Shown: piece by piece, positions 33,867-42,947 of the stretch
Position numbering within the stretch: the first letter of the stretch is position 1
Layout: every line of letters begins with the position of its first letter
From: Eubacteriales bacterium
GTDB lineage: Bacteria; Bacillota; Clostridia; Lachnospirales; Lachnospiraceae
Length of the DNA stretch: 64,000 nucleotides
Direction of reading: 5' to 3'
Assembly (NCBI GenBank): GCA_030536855.1
Contig: JAUNPK010000017.1
Coordinates: 1 to 64,000 of the forward strand
Program-made: the position numbers and the translations under genes
Notes under the pieces: model-generated
Databases searched by the model: none
What the model was told of the DNA's origin: nothing
Seen by the model: the letters and a program-made list of their open reading frames with translations, nothing else

Positions 33867-34478
33867 TTAATAATTGTTATTTGGTCCCTGAGGTATATAT
33901 CCCGATTGCCTGAGTCCATACACCTTTTCTTCAATAATTTCCAAAGCAGTCCGATAGTCAGCTACATCAAGCATTGTCTCTGTACCTGTATCGTATACTT
34001 CGATATATATGTCTCCCACGCCGGCAATTTTATCTGCAAAGTTGCGTTTTATTCCAACATTTAAAATATTCTCATAAGGTATCGACGTGAATAATATGCT
34101 TTCAGACTTTATAAGAATACGCTTATCCGTTATTGCATACATATCATAATCCATTTTGAATAATGCTTTGATTATACCAAAAAGCCACATCCAGACAGGC
34201 AAAAGGTGAACAGCAAAAAAGAATACAATAAATGCAAATTCTTCTTGAACTGCTCCTGACATTATAATAATAGAAATAAAACCCAGGTCAAAAAACAGCC
34301 AAAGCATAGCAAAAGGAAACATTTTTGAAAAAATACTGTTTAAAATATGAGACATTTTTTTGGCTTTTCCCTTCCACAACACACTTTCTCCCGGCATGAG
34401 TGCTATACTAAGCTGTCTTTCCTCATCATACGGTAAATCAGAATAAGCATTATTATAGTAATTATCGTACTTTGACAT
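33867..34478 (-). CDS. PH-domain (bPH2-type) membrane protein
   Basis: 203 residues. Short hydrophilic head, then PGESVLWKGKAKK (about 29-41), two membrane helices (about 52-75 and 80-104), then a bacterial PH-like domain: YAITDKRILIKSESILFTSI and ILNVGIKRNFADKIAGVGDIYIE. The ITDKRI and GVGDI blocks are typical of bPH2/YdbS-like proteins. Function unknown. ATG preceded by aaggagataaa. Confidence 0.75.
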   Translation of the reverse strand: MSKYDNYYNNAYSDLPYDEERQLSIALMPGESVLWKGKAKKMSHILNSIFSKMFPFAMLWLFFDLGFISIIIMSGAVQEEFAFIVFFFAVHLLPVWMWLFGIIKALFKMDYDMYAITDKRILIKSESILFTSIPYENILNVGIKRNFADKIAGVGDIYIEVYDTGTETMLDVADYRTALEIIEEKVYGLRQSGYIPQGPNNNY

Positions 34479-34517
34479 TTTATCTCCTTATATAACAAAA
34501 ATATTAAAAGCTGTAAA

Positions 34518-34937
34518 TTACAGATTAGCCTTAATCTTTTCAATCATTTCGTTATACTCTGTCTCTGAAAGATATTTCTGATCCGGATTCATAAGGAATA
34601 CCCCGCCCCATTCATACTCATCTTTATACTTAGGGCAAAGGTGGAAATGAAGATGATGCCCTGTATCACCATATGCTCCATAATTTACCTTATCCGGATT
34701 AAATGCTTTCATAATTGCTCTTGCAACTCTTGCAACATCTTCAAAATATGCAGCTCTCTCCTCTGCTGTAAGTTCGTTCATATCACCCACATGTTTCTTA
34801 TGGGCAACTATACATCTTCCCGGATGACTCTGCTCCTTAAAAAGATATACCTTAGATGTTTCTAATTCACATATTTTTATACCGAACTTTGCAACAAGCT
34901 CGCCTTCCATACAATAAGCACAATTCTGGTCTACCAT
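34518..34937 (-). CDS. HIT-family nucleotide-binding protein
   Basis: 139 residues. The histidine-triad motif is HHLHFHLCPKY (about 106-116), giving H-x-H-x-H-x-x. HPGRCIVAHKKHVGDMNEL (about 37-55) is the N-terminal half of the HIT fold. Such proteins hydrolyse AMP-type phosphoramidates or dinucleotides. An N-terminal C-A-Y-C pair resembles a partial zinc site. It follows pnp by 17 bases. Confidence 0.88.
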   Translation of the reverse strand: MVDQNCAYCMEGELVAKFGIKICELETSKVYLFKEQSHPGRCIVAHKKHVGDMNELTAEERAAYFEDVARVARAIMKAFNPDKVNYGAYGDTGHHLHFHLCPKYKDEYEWGGVFLMNPDQKYLSETEYNEMIEKIKANL

Positions 34938-34954
34938 AGTATCATACCTCCATA

Positions 34955-37039
34955 TTAATTTGCATCTTTGATAGAAAAACTTATTCTTCCCATCTTATCC
35001 TTGCCCATGCACTTACATTTAACAACATCACCCAATGTAAGAACATCCTCAACCATATTAACTCTCTCATTGGAAATCTTAGAAATGTGAACCATTCCTT
35101 CCTTTCCTGGAGCGAACTCTACAAAAGCTCCGAATTCTTTTATACTTACGACTTTACCTTCGTAAATCTTTCCTTCCTCGAATTCATCTACAATTGTTCT
35201 GATATACTTCATGGCTTTGTCCATTCCTGCCTGCTCAACACCGCAGATAGAAACAAATCCGTCATCAGTAATATCTATCTTAACTCCGCACTCTTCTATA
35301 ATAGAATTAATAACCTTACCACGCTGTCCAACGACTTCACCAATCTTAGCAGGGTCAATCTGTGTCTGGATAATCTTAGGTGCATACTTTCCTACAGTTT
35401 CACGCGGCTTATCAATTGCAGGTTTCATACAGTTATCCATAATAAAGAATCTGGCTTCTCTTGTTCTTCTTATAGCTTCTTCAACTATAGGACGCGTAAG
35501 ACCATGAATCTTAATATCCATCTGGATTGCAGTAATACCTTCAGTTGTTCCTGTTACCTTAAAGTCCATATCTCCGAAGAAATCTTCAAGACCCTGAATA
35601 TCTGTAAGTACAATATAATCATCATCTGTATCTCCTGTGACAAGTCCGCAGGAAATACCAGCTACCATTCTCTTGATAGGAACACCGGCAGCCATAAGTG
35701 ACATACATGATGCACATGTAGATGCCATTGATGTTGAACCATTAGATTCAAATGTCTCTGAAACGGCACGAATTGCATATGGAAACTCTTCCTCAGAAGG
35801 AAGTACAGGAATGAGTGCTTTTTCTGCTAATGCTCCATGTCCAATCTCACGACGTCCCGGTCCTCTTGACGGCTTTGTCTCTCCAACAGAGTATGAAGGG
35901 AAATTATAGTGATGAATATATCTCTTTGTAGTAACATTTTCATCTAATCCATCAACTTTCTGAGCCTCTGATAAAGGAGCTAATGTAACGATATCACAAA
36001 TCTGTGTCTGTCCTCTTGTAAACATTGCAGAACCATGAACTCTTGGAATAATATCAACCTCTGCAGCAAGTGGTCTGATCTGATCAATAGCTCGTCCATC
36101 AGGTCTCTTGTGATCCTTTAAAATCATCTTACGAACAGTCTTTTTCTGATACTGATAGATAGCCTCTCCCAGAACTGCAAGATATTCCTCATTATCAGCA
36201 AATGCTTCTTTCATCTTCTCTGTAATAGCATCAATATTCTTATCTCTTGTCTGCTTATCATCTGTGAATACAGCAACTTCCATCTCCTCAGGTGATACAA
36301 CCTGCTTCATTGCTTCAAACATTTCTGCAGGAATTGCACAGCTTTCATAAGAATGTTTTTCTTTTCCTACTTCAGCAACAATCTTATCAATAAATTCAAT
36401 AATTGTCTGGTTAATATCATGAGCCATGTAAATAGCTTCAATCATCTTATCCTCAGGAACTTCATTAGCTCCAGCTTCAATCATGATAACCTTCTGCTTT
36501 GTTGATGCAACCGTTAACTGAAGGTCACCATCCTGCCACTGAGCCTGTGAAGGATTGACAACAAACTCACCATTAACAAGACCAATCTGTGTTGTTGCAC
36601 ATGGTCCATCAAAAGGAATATCTGAAATACAGGTAGCAACAGCTGAACCAATCATTGCAAGAAGTTCAGGGCGACATTCTGTATCTACTGACATAACCAT
36701 ATTATTAAGAGTTACATCATTACGATAATCCTTAGGAAATAAAGGTCTCATAGGTCTGTCAATTACTCTTGAAGTAAGAATAGCATTTTCTGATGCCTTA
36801 CCTTCCCTTTTATTGAAGCCTCCCGGAATCTTTCCGGCTGCATACATTTTTTCTTCAAACTCAACACTTAAAGGAAAGAAATCAATTCCCTCTCTTGGCT
36901 CCTTAGATGCTGTTGCTGTAGACAAAACAACAGTGTCACCATAGTGCATTAAAGCAGCACCATTTGCCTGAGCGCAAACTCTGCCGATATCAACTCTTAA
37001 AGTTCTGCCGGCTAATTCCATAGTATACTGTTTAAACAT
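34955..37039 (-). CDS. pnp: Polyribonucleotide nucleotidyltransferase (PNPase)
   Basis: 694 residues, full length. A 3'-5' phosphorolytic exoribonuclease for mRNA decay. Order: first RNase PH domain (about 10-140, with AGKIPGGFNKREGKASE), linker helices, second RNase PH domain (about 310-540, GRREIGHGALAEKALIPVLP), KH (about 555-615, VGQRGKVINSIIEECGVKIDI), S1 (about 620-690, GKVVSIKEFGAFVEFAPGKEG). Start ATG at 37039 preceded by aggagtaatt. It follows rpsO as in most bacteria, with a 243-base gap holding the rpsO terminator and a small GCAGAT/ATCTGC hairpin near 37090-37105 in the pnp leader. Confidence 0.97.
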   Translation of the reverse strand: MFKQYTMELAGRTLRVDIGRVCAQANGAALMHYGDTVVLSTATASKEPREGIDFFPLSVEFEEKMYAAGKIPGGFNKREGKASENAILTSRVIDRPMRPLFPKDYRNDVTLNNMVMSVDTECRPELLAMIGSAVATCISDIPFDGPCATTQIGLVNGEFVVNPSQAQWQDGDLQLTVASTKQKVIMIEAGANEVPEDKMIEAIYMAHDINQTIIEFIDKIVAEVGKEKHSYESCAIPAEMFEAMKQVVSPEEMEVAVFTDDKQTRDKNIDAITEKMKEAFADNEEYLAVLGEAIYQYQKKTVRKMILKDHKRPDGRAIDQIRPLAAEVDIIPRVHGSAMFTRGQTQICDIVTLAPLSEAQKVDGLDENVTTKRYIHHYNFPSYSVGETKPSRGPGRREIGHGALAEKALIPVLPSEEEFPYAIRAVSETFESNGSTSMASTCASCMSLMAAGVPIKRMVAGISCGLVTGDTDDDYIVLTDIQGLEDFFGDMDFKVTGTTEGITAIQMDIKIHGLTRPIVEEAIRRTREARFFIMDNCMKPAIDKPRETVGKYAPKIIQTQIDPAKIGEVVGQRGKVINSIIEECGVKIDITDDGFVSICGVEQAGMDKAMKYIRTIVDEFEEGKIYEGKVVSIKEFGAFVEFAPGKEGMVHISKISNERVNMVEDVLTLGDVVKCKCMGKDKMGRISFSIKDAN

Positions 37040-37246
37040 AATTACTCCTATCTGCCTTACGGCTAATGTATTAATATATAGGTTTCCCCTGCAGATAAAA
37101 TCTGCTTAAACAGAAGGTCCGAAACAACTGAAAAACACATCATACAATATTAAACTTACAACACATTTCTAATATAACATGTCCGATTTATTCAACTTGA
37201 TATATTTTTCAGTGGTCTCGGCAATTCCTTCTGTTATTACCTTAAC

Positions 37247-37277
37247 TAAAAAAAGGGCGAAGTATACACTCCGCCCT
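37247..37277 (-). terminator. Terminator of rpsO
   Basis: AGGGCG (37254-37259) and CGCCCT (37272-37277) with inner AGT/ACT pairing around TATA, then TTTTTTT on the minus strand. Six bases past the rpsO stop. Readthrough into pnp is possible. Confidence 0.8.
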
Positions 37278-37282
37278 AAAAA

Positions 37283-37549
37283 TTACTTTCTAATACCTAA
37301 ACGCTCAATGAGATTTCTGTAACCCTCAATATCGTTCTTCTTAAGATATGCAAGTAAAGCTCTTCTCTTACCAACCATCTTTAAAAGACCACGTCTTGAA
37401 TGGTGATCCTTCTGGTTAACCTTTAAATGTTCTGTTAATTCTGCAATTCTTTCTGTTAAGATTGCAATCTGAACTTCAGGAGAACCTGTGTCACCTGGTG
37501 TTCTTCCATAAGTCGCAATAATTTCTGCTTTCTTTTCCTTAGATATCAT
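37283..37549 (-). CDS. rpsO: 30S ribosomal protein S15
   Basis: 88 residues, exactly the usual length when started at the second ATG (37549). The first ATG (37555) lies only two bases after AGGAGG, too close, whereas the second has the right eight-base spacing. [21 protein letters not shown] and [25 protein letters not shown] are standard S15. S15 binds 16S rRNA helix h20-h22 early in 30S assembly. Confidence 0.96.
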   Translation of the reverse strand: MISKEKKAEIIATYGRTPGDTGSPEVQIAILTERIAELTEHLKVNQKDHHSRRGLLKMVGKRRALLAYLKKNDIEGYRNLIERLGIRK

Positions 37550-37561
37550 TATCATATCCTC

Positions 37562-37630
37562 CTAATTATTTAATCACCCATCACTAAGCACCGGGTCGGA
37601 GTGTCCCGATTCCGAGTAACGGCTCATACT
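37562..37630 (-). promoter_or_regulatory. Structured rpsO leader, possible S15 autoregulation
   Basis: Between promoter and ribosome site the leader can fold TCGGA/TCCGA, CGGGA/CCCGG-type and CACT/AGTG stems in GC-rich sequence quite unlike the AT-rich surroundings. S15 commonly represses its own translation through such leaders. I could not match it to a named S15 leader class. Confidence 0.45.
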
Positions 37631-37635
37631 TTAAC

Positions 37636-37664
37636 AATGTATCATATCTTATTCATAAATGCAA
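37636..37664 (-). promoter_or_regulatory. Probable rpsO promoter
   Basis: TTGCAT (37659-37664), 17-base spacer, TACATT (37636-37641) on the minus strand, directly before the GC-rich leader. Confidence 0.45.
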
Positions 37665-37755
37665 GAATTATTTTCTTGAATTTTCCCCTTTCTTCAACTT
37701 GAATATTTCAGAAAATATCATTCTCACATAATATGATGAACGTCACACATTTATT

Positions 37756-38274
37756 CTATGCAAGACTGTAAACAATACTTTCTACAACATCATCTTTTAT
37801 GAGGAAAGAGATTATTGTATTGCCTGACTGATACTGAAGTTGTCCATCTTTTTCTGTGTATGTACTTCCATAAGCTGATACTACTTTATCTTTCTTATCG
37901 CCTATACGAACACCCTCTTTAGTTTTAACAGCATCATCCATCAATGTAATTGAATATAATTTGTCTTTACCATCTTTTTGATACCCCTGAAGTGTCACAC
38001 TATCGTAATAATAGAACTTATCCATTCCATCGAATGCGCAGCTCTTGGCTTCATAATATCCGCCCTTAGGCTCTCCCAATTTAGATGTATATTCTGTAAG
38101 ATCACCATCAATTTTTAATTCTACACCACTAAGGGTATATGCAAAATTACTGCTTTCAGAAGCAACTGTTGTTGTATTTTGCTGTTCAGAAGTCTGTGAA
38201 CCTGAATTTCCACATGATGTCATCATAATTCCTGCTGTAAGCATACATGCTATAACATAAATTTTCTTCTTCAT
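37756..38274 (-). CDS. Small lipoprotein of unknown function
   Basis: 172 residues. Signal peptide MKKKIYVIACMLTAGIMMTS followed by C, with the lipobox reading M-T-S-C. A serine/threonine/glutamine-rich linker is followed by a globular part of about 130 residues with GVRIGDKKDKVVSAYGSTYT, a pattern seen in small secreted repeat-fold proteins (BLIP/SmpA-like) of Firmicutes; this is a loose likeness. The start at 38274 follows ggagaatgttt; the open frame reaches 38307 without a site. It is 45 bases downstream of the SGNH-like gene and probably in the same operon. Confidence 0.65.
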   Translation of the reverse strand: MKKKIYVIACMLTAGIMMTSCGNSGSQTSEQQNTTTVASESSNFAYTLSGVELKIDGDLTEYTSKLGEPKGGYYEAKSCAFDGMDKFYYYDSVTLQGYQKDGKDKLYSITLMDDAVKTKEGVRIGDKKDKVVSAYGSTYTEKDGQLQYQSGNTIISFLIKDDVVESIVYSLA

Positions 38275-38318
38275 AAACATTCTCCATTCCTGCGAATCAT
38301 TACGCATATAACTTATTT

Positions 38319-39332
38319 TTACTCATCCTGCTTTTCCTGGTAATATTTATCAACCAGCGGATTCCATACCCTTGTATACTCTTCTTCATTTCTATGATCT
38401 TTAAGCCCATAATTATCAACCAACTGTTTTCCAAGATATTTTGATAACTTCTCAGCGCCATTAACATTAAGATGCTGTCCATAATCAAATGTATCCTGTG
38501 AATAATCTATACCTATATTTTCAGCTTCATTAATTGTATTGAGGTATAAAATATTATTCTTATCCGCATAGTCTTTTATCTGGGAATCCCATTCATCATA
38601 CCAGTGAGGATATACGCTAGGTGCCTTCATAAGCACAAGCTTAATACCGTTATTATTACACAAGGAACATATCTTATCAAGGTATTCAAAATTTTTCTCG
38701 CTGAATGAATAATCAGGAAGTGGCATAACCTTAGGTATTGTTGTAACGGGACGTACCCCTTTCTGCATAAGATATCCATTAGTAGTTACACTTGGCGTCT
38801 TATACATATACTTAACATCATCCATTGTAAGCTCACTCCATCTCGAATGGTATCTTAACAACGGAAAAATATAACTCAACATATCTTCTTTGTCCGTCAT
38901 AGAAGCTTTAATAGATTCTATCTTTGACTTTGACCACTTCATTCCATCAAGTGTCATTCTGTTATAGGCTTCGCTTTTAGCTTCTCCTTGACTCATGGCA
39001 AGTACATTTAGCACAACCACTTCAGGTTTTTCATATCTTAGTGTATCCTCTAACAGATAATATGACTGCCATATAAGCTGTTCTGCACTACCTCTTATAT
39101 AGCATGAAATACCATAATTCTCCCACATTGTAACAGGCGATATATTCTCATAAACTTCACAATCGCCAAGTATCAATACATCATGTTTCTTATCACTGGA
39201 ATAATATTCCTGTATCATTGCACCTTCTTTTATGTCAGTAGCATATTTAGGAACTAACAGACATTGTAAAAAATACAAACATACAATAGGAATAAGTACA
39301 ACAGCAAAACCAACACATACTTTTTTCTTCAA
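38319..39332 (-). CDS. SGNH/DltD-AlgJ-like membrane-anchored partner of an MBOAT acyltransferase
   Basis: 337 residues: one N-terminal signal anchor (about 4-26) and an outward globular domain. The expected SGNH nucleophile block reads DVLILGDCEVYENISP, so cysteine stands where serine is usual; the C-terminal TFDYGQHLNVNGAEKLS supplies the D...H pair. Partner proteins of this type (DltD, PatB, AlgJ/AlgX) move or hydrolyse O-acyl groups on wall or exopolysaccharides. I choose TTG at 39332 because GGAG lies five bases upstream; ATG at 39344 overlaps that site. It follows the MBOAT gene closely. Substrate unknown. Confidence 0.7.
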   Translation of the reverse strand: MKKKVCVGFAVVLIPIVCLYFLQCLLVPKYATDIKEGAMIQEYYSSDKKHDVLILGDCEVYENISPVTMWENYGISCYIRGSAEQLIWQSYYLLEDTLRYEKPEVVVLNVLAMSQGEAKSEAYNRMTLDGMKWSKSKIESIKASMTDKEDMLSYIFPLLRYHSRWSELTMDDVKYMYKTPSVTTNGYLMQKGVRPVTTIPKVMPLPDYSFSEKNFEYLDKICSLCNNNGIKLVLMKAPSVYPHWYDEWDSQIKDYADKNNILYLNTINEAENIGIDYSQDTFDYGQHLNVNGAEKLSKYLGKQLVDNYGLKDHRNEEEYTRVWNPLVDKYYQEKQDE

Positions 39333-39362
39333 AGCAATCTCCATTTCTTAGAATAAATATTC

Positions 39363-40925
39363 CTAAAACTGATTATATATAAACTGACTTGATTCATAAC
39401 CTATACCATAAGTTCCAAATACAACTATTGCTAAAAACAGAAGTAAAAATACAACATATCTTACGCAATAATTATTCTGTGAAAGTCTTTGTCTTATAGA
39501 ACACTTTCTCTGAAGCATACTTACTATGAATATAATTAAAACACCAATAGCAATTACAATATAATCCGGCATTGATATACCAATATTCCACATCCCCTTT
39601 GTAAACACTTCATAATAATTACCGGATGTAAACATTGAGAAGAACATTTTAAATGCTTCAGAAATATTTCTGTAATAATCAAGCATCTGAAGAGAGCATA
39701 CTATAGCAGTAGTTCTTATTATTTCAAAGACCTTATAATACTTAAATTTTCTGTATCCGAATTTTTTATCAGCTTTGTCATACAACGGCTTAAATTCCTG
39801 TGAAATGAGCATTATAAGACTGTTAAGTAGTCCCCATACAACAAAATTCCAGCTTGCACCATGCCAGATACCGGTTACAAACCACACTGTAAGGCTTGAA
39901 AAATATACAGGAAATCTTGAACCCACTGCCTTTCCAACTGTATTTTTCAGTTTTTTGGATAACTTATTCATCCATTTTGACATCGATATCGGATAGAATA
40001 AATAATCCTTAAACCATGCACATAATGTGATATGCCATCTTCTCCAGTATTCCGCAATATTTTTTGAAAAAAAAGGTCTTTTAAAATTCTCAGGGAGCTT
40101 AATGCCAAACATTTCAGCCACGCCAATAGTGATATCTATTCCACCTGTAAAATCTGCATACAAATCAATTGCATAAAGAATCATTCCAACAAAAGCATAC
40201 GCCCCATAGTATGTCTGACAATCTGACTGTATTGTTGCAAGTCCTATGGCTGCCCTGTCTGCGATTACCATTTTCTTAAAGTAACCCCAAAGCATTCTTT
40301 CCAAGCCAGATTGTATTTTTGACCATGAAAAATCATGATATTCAAACAAACACGTCTTCAAATCATTCCATCTGCTAATTGGTCCTTGTACAAGCTGTGG
40401 AAAGAAAGATACAAACAATGCGTATCTAAACGGATTTTTCTGTACCTCAGCAATCCCACGGTATACATCTACCAGATAACCGGTAGACTGAAATGTATAA
40501 AAGGATATGCCCATTGGAAGTATAAAGTCAACTGTATTAAAACTTGTAAATGTTACAATAAACAAATTAGTATATTTTAATACAGCAAGTATTCCAAAAT
40601 TAATAATCAATGGCAGTGCAAGATATATCTTTTGTTTCCTTACTGACGTAAGCTTATAATCTTTTTTCTGCTCTTTAGTCAGAACATCCTTTTGCTGCGT
40701 TAAATAATCTGCACACTTTTCCTTCTCATTGTTAATACTAACAGCTCCAAAAAATGTTGTGACAATAGTTGTAACTATAAATATAATTCCACTAATACCT
40801 GCATATACATAAAACAAAGTATTCATGCATAATAGTACGATCCATTGAAGCTTTTTAGGAACTAAATAATATAGAATCAATGAGATAATAACAAAAGCAA
40901 TAAACTGATAGGAAGTAAATAACAT
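39363..40925 (-). CDS. MBOAT-family O-acyltransferase (AlgI/PatA/DltB-like)
   Basis: 520 residues with about eleven membrane helices. It carries an acyl (usually acetyl) group across the membrane for polymer O-acylation. Signatures: ILYYLVPKKLQWIVL near the N-terminus, FVSFFPQLVQGPISRW (about 168-183), AEYWRRWHITLCAWFKDYLFYP (about 290-311) and the catalytic-histidine block WFVTGIWHGASWNFVVWG (about 348-365). The start has aggaggtacgacgg, overlapping the stop of the transglutaminase gene. With the SGNH-like gene it forms a two-protein acylation unit; polymer unknown. Confidence 0.92.
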   Translation of the reverse strand: MLFTSYQFIAFVIISLILYYLVPKKLQWIVLLCMNTLFYVYAGISGIIFIVTTIVTTFFGAVSINNEKEKCADYLTQQKDVLTKEQKKDYKLTSVRKQKIYLALPLIINFGILAVLKYTNLFIVTFTSFNTVDFILPMGISFYTFQSTGYLVDVYRGIAEVQKNPFRYALFVSFFPQLVQGPISRWNDLKTCLFEYHDFSWSKIQSGLERMLWGYFKKMVIADRAAIGLATIQSDCQTYYGAYAFVGMILYAIDLYADFTGGIDITIGVAEMFGIKLPENFKRPFFSKNIAEYWRRWHITLCAWFKDYLFYPISMSKWMNKLSKKLKNTVGKAVGSRFPVYFSSLTVWFVTGIWHGASWNFVVWGLLNSLIMLISQEFKPLYDKADKKFGYRKFKYYKVFEIIRTTAIVCSLQMLDYYRNISEAFKMFFSMFTSGNYYEVFTKGMWNIGISMPDYIVIAIGVLIIFIVSMLQRKCSIRQRLSQNNYCVRYVVFLLLFLAIVVFGTYGIGYESSQFIYNQF

Positions 40926-40937
40926 CCGTCGTACCTC

Positions 40938-41915
40938 CTAGTATGAAAAATGTTCTGAAGGAGTTGCCGGGTATAGAGACATATCTCTCTTATATACTGA
41001 ATTACCTTTGTCAAGATAATCTTGAATCTGCTCATCTGTAAGCATATAACATTCAAACTTATCATGCATTCTTGTTGCATCAAAATGATACCAACCTGTA
41101 CCTACATTACATAAAAGCCAGGAATGATCACCTGTTGCTGCACCTTTATTATTAACCCATATACATTCAGCACCCATTCCCAAAAGCAACGCTCTTGCTA
41201 CTGAACAATATGTAAAGCAATCACCATATATAAATCCATATTTATCAAGATCAATCAAGGCATTATAGGCTTCACTTTGCCAATCTACCGCTCCATAATT
41301 GTTAGCTGAATATCCTATTTTTCCATGGACATAATTATATATCACCCTGGTTTTTTCACCTTTTGACATTGACGAATTAGTAATTTGAGATAATACTGCT
41401 GAAACCACATCATCAAGAGTTGCATATTTATTCGCTGCCTGTGTTACTTCCTCAATAAATGAAAACACTGCTTCCACTGTTGTTTCATTTCCTTCTGAAT
41501 CAACAGCTTTATAGTATACATTGTAACTTCCCGGTGTTGATGTATCCACCTGTGACTTATCGATTTCCACATCAATTTCCTGTTCTGTATCATCTACAGC
41601 ATACACACCAGACATATAAGAAGGCTTAGCACCCACATAATATGTCTTATCTTCAACTCCATATATAACCGGTGGATTCTGGTGCACCTTTACTGTTGTA
41701 GGTTCTGTTGCCTGTTGGGTGTGAACTGCTTCATCTGTTACTGACTCTGCAGTTTCTGTTAGTTCTTCTGCAACCTCTGTTTTATTATTACATCCCACTA
41801 TACATAATGATGATGTTACCATAATACCTGCAAGTACTACTGCAATCGCTCTTCTTGTTACTCTGCTATACTTCATTATATTTTTTTCTAAAAGTTTTCT
41901 TATATGCTTTCTCAT
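40938..41915 (-). CDS. Transglutaminase-like lipoprotein with Ig-like (DUF5011-type) domain
   Basis: 325 residues. Signal region RRAIAVVLAGIMVTSSLCIV ends at a lipobox cysteine (VGC). A threonine-rich linker is followed by an Ig-like domain (about 78-152; YVGAKPSYMSGVYAVDD, TPGSYNVYYKAVDSEGN) and a transglutaminase/protease fold with catalytic C in YGDCFTYCSVARALL, H in TGDHSWLLCNV and D in WYHFDATR. It may crosslink or cleave envelope peptides. Start at ATG 41915 is uncertain; ATG 41876 would give a cleaner signal peptide, and neither has a strong ribosome site. First gene of the acylation cassette. Confidence 0.8.
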   Translation of the reverse strand: MRKHIRKLLEKNIMKYSRVTRRAIAVVLAGIMVTSSLCIVGCNNKTEVAEELTETAESVTDEAVHTQQATEPTTVKVHQNPPVIYGVEDKTYYVGAKPSYMSGVYAVDDTEQEIDVEIDKSQVDTSTPGSYNVYYKAVDSEGNETTVEAVFSFIEEVTQAANKYATLDDVVSAVLSQITNSSMSKGEKTRVIYNYVHGKIGYSANNYGAVDWQSEAYNALIDLDKYGFIYGDCFTYCSVARALLLGMGAECIWVNNKGAATGDHSWLLCNVGTGWYHFDATRMHDKFECYMLTDEQIQDYLDKGNSVYKRDMSLYPATPSEHFSY

Positions 41916-41959
41916 AATATAGTGTACTACGCTCCCATTCCTTATTGTGCTATTTATGC

Positions 41960-41988
41960 ATTATATCAAATATCTTTTGCTATATAAA
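41960..41988 (-). promoter_or_regulatory. Promoter of the envelope acylation cassette
   Basis: TTTATA (41983-41988), 17-base spacer, perfect TATAAT (41960-41965) on the minus strand. It separates this operon from ribF, which ends at 42004. Confidence 0.65.
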
Positions 41989-42003
41989 CATATTTTCATA
42001 TAT

Positions 42004-42930
42004 TTATTTCACCATAAACATATTTTTTGCAAATGATGCATCACTTTCCATCTGCTTCTTTAACGCTTCCACATTATCAAATTTCATTTCCTGTCTTAAG
42101 AAATGAAGAAGCATTACCTCAACTTTCTTTCCGTAAACATCTTCATCAAAATTAAAAAGATTGGTTTCTACACTAATATCGCTCCCATTATTCACTGTAG
42201 GCTTTGTTCCCAGATTAGTCACTCCGTAAATGTTCTTTCCATCAATTATGGTTGTGGAAGCATAAACACCATTAGGAGGAAGAAGTTTAATTTCAGTGGG
42301 ATAAATATTAATTGTAGGGATATCAAGTTTACGTCCTAACTGATTTCCTTTAGCAACTATCCCCGTTACCGAATAAGGTCTGCCAAGAAGAACATTAACT
42401 GTTTCCATATGACCCTGTTTCAATTCATCTCTTATATATGTACTGCTTATTTCGATATCCTGATATTTTTCCTTATCCACAACAATAGTTTCATATCCGT
42501 ATTTCTCGCCATTTTCAACGAGAAGTTCTGCATTCCCTGCCCTGTTTTTTCCAAAGCAGAAATCCACTCCCACTACAATAAACTTGGCCTTTAGTTTTCT
42601 GACAAGAACCTTTTCAATAAATTCTTCCGGTTCCATATTCATAAACTCATGTGTAAAAGGATACTCAATTTCTACATCAACCCCGTACTTTTCGCATAAC
42701 ATTTTTCTCTCTGAATTAGTGGAAAGAAAATGCTGATTCTTTTGTGGGCATATACTTAACGGAATACTGTCAAATGTAAATAACACAGATAACAGATTAT
42801 TCTCTTCTGCTTTTTCTTTAACGATGGAAATAAGTTTTTGATGTCCAATATGGATACCATCAAACTTACCCAGTGTAACGGCACTCGGTTTCTCCAAAAC
42901 AAAATCCGAGGTGCCTTTTATATATTCCAT
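42004..42930 (-). CDS. ribF: Bifunctional riboflavin kinase/FAD synthetase
   Basis: 308 residues. It makes FMN from riboflavin and FAD from FMN. The N-terminal adenylyltransferase has GKFDGIHIGHQKLI (about 22-35) and ISSTYIRDELKQGHM (about 158); the C-terminal kinase has RPYSVTGIVAKGNQLGRKLDIPTIN (about 180-205) and GVYAST, with the T/N metal motif. Last gene of the rimP-nusA-infB-truB operon, 17 bases after truB. No FMN riboswitch is seen. Confidence 0.95.
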   Translation of the reverse strand: MEYIKGTSDFVLEKPSAVTLGKFDGIHIGHQKLISIVKEKAEENNLLSVLFTFDSIPLSICPQKNQHFLSTNSERKMLCEKYGVDVEIEYPFTHEFMNMEPEEFIEKVLVRKLKAKFIVVGVDFCFGKNRAGNAELLVENGEKYGYETIVVDKEKYQDIEISSTYIRDELKQGHMETVNVLLGRPYSVTGIVAKGNQLGRKLDIPTINIYPTEIKLLPPNGVYASTTIIDGKNIYGVTNLGTKPTVNNGSDISVETNLFNFDEDVYGKKVEVMLLHFLRQEMKFDNVEALKKQMESDASFAKNMFMVK

Positions 42931-42947
42931 TATATTCCCACCACCTT

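Noticed and set aside
42931..42947. FMN riboswitch for ribF
   Set aside because: Only 17 bases separate truB and ribF; no room for and no sign of an RFN element.
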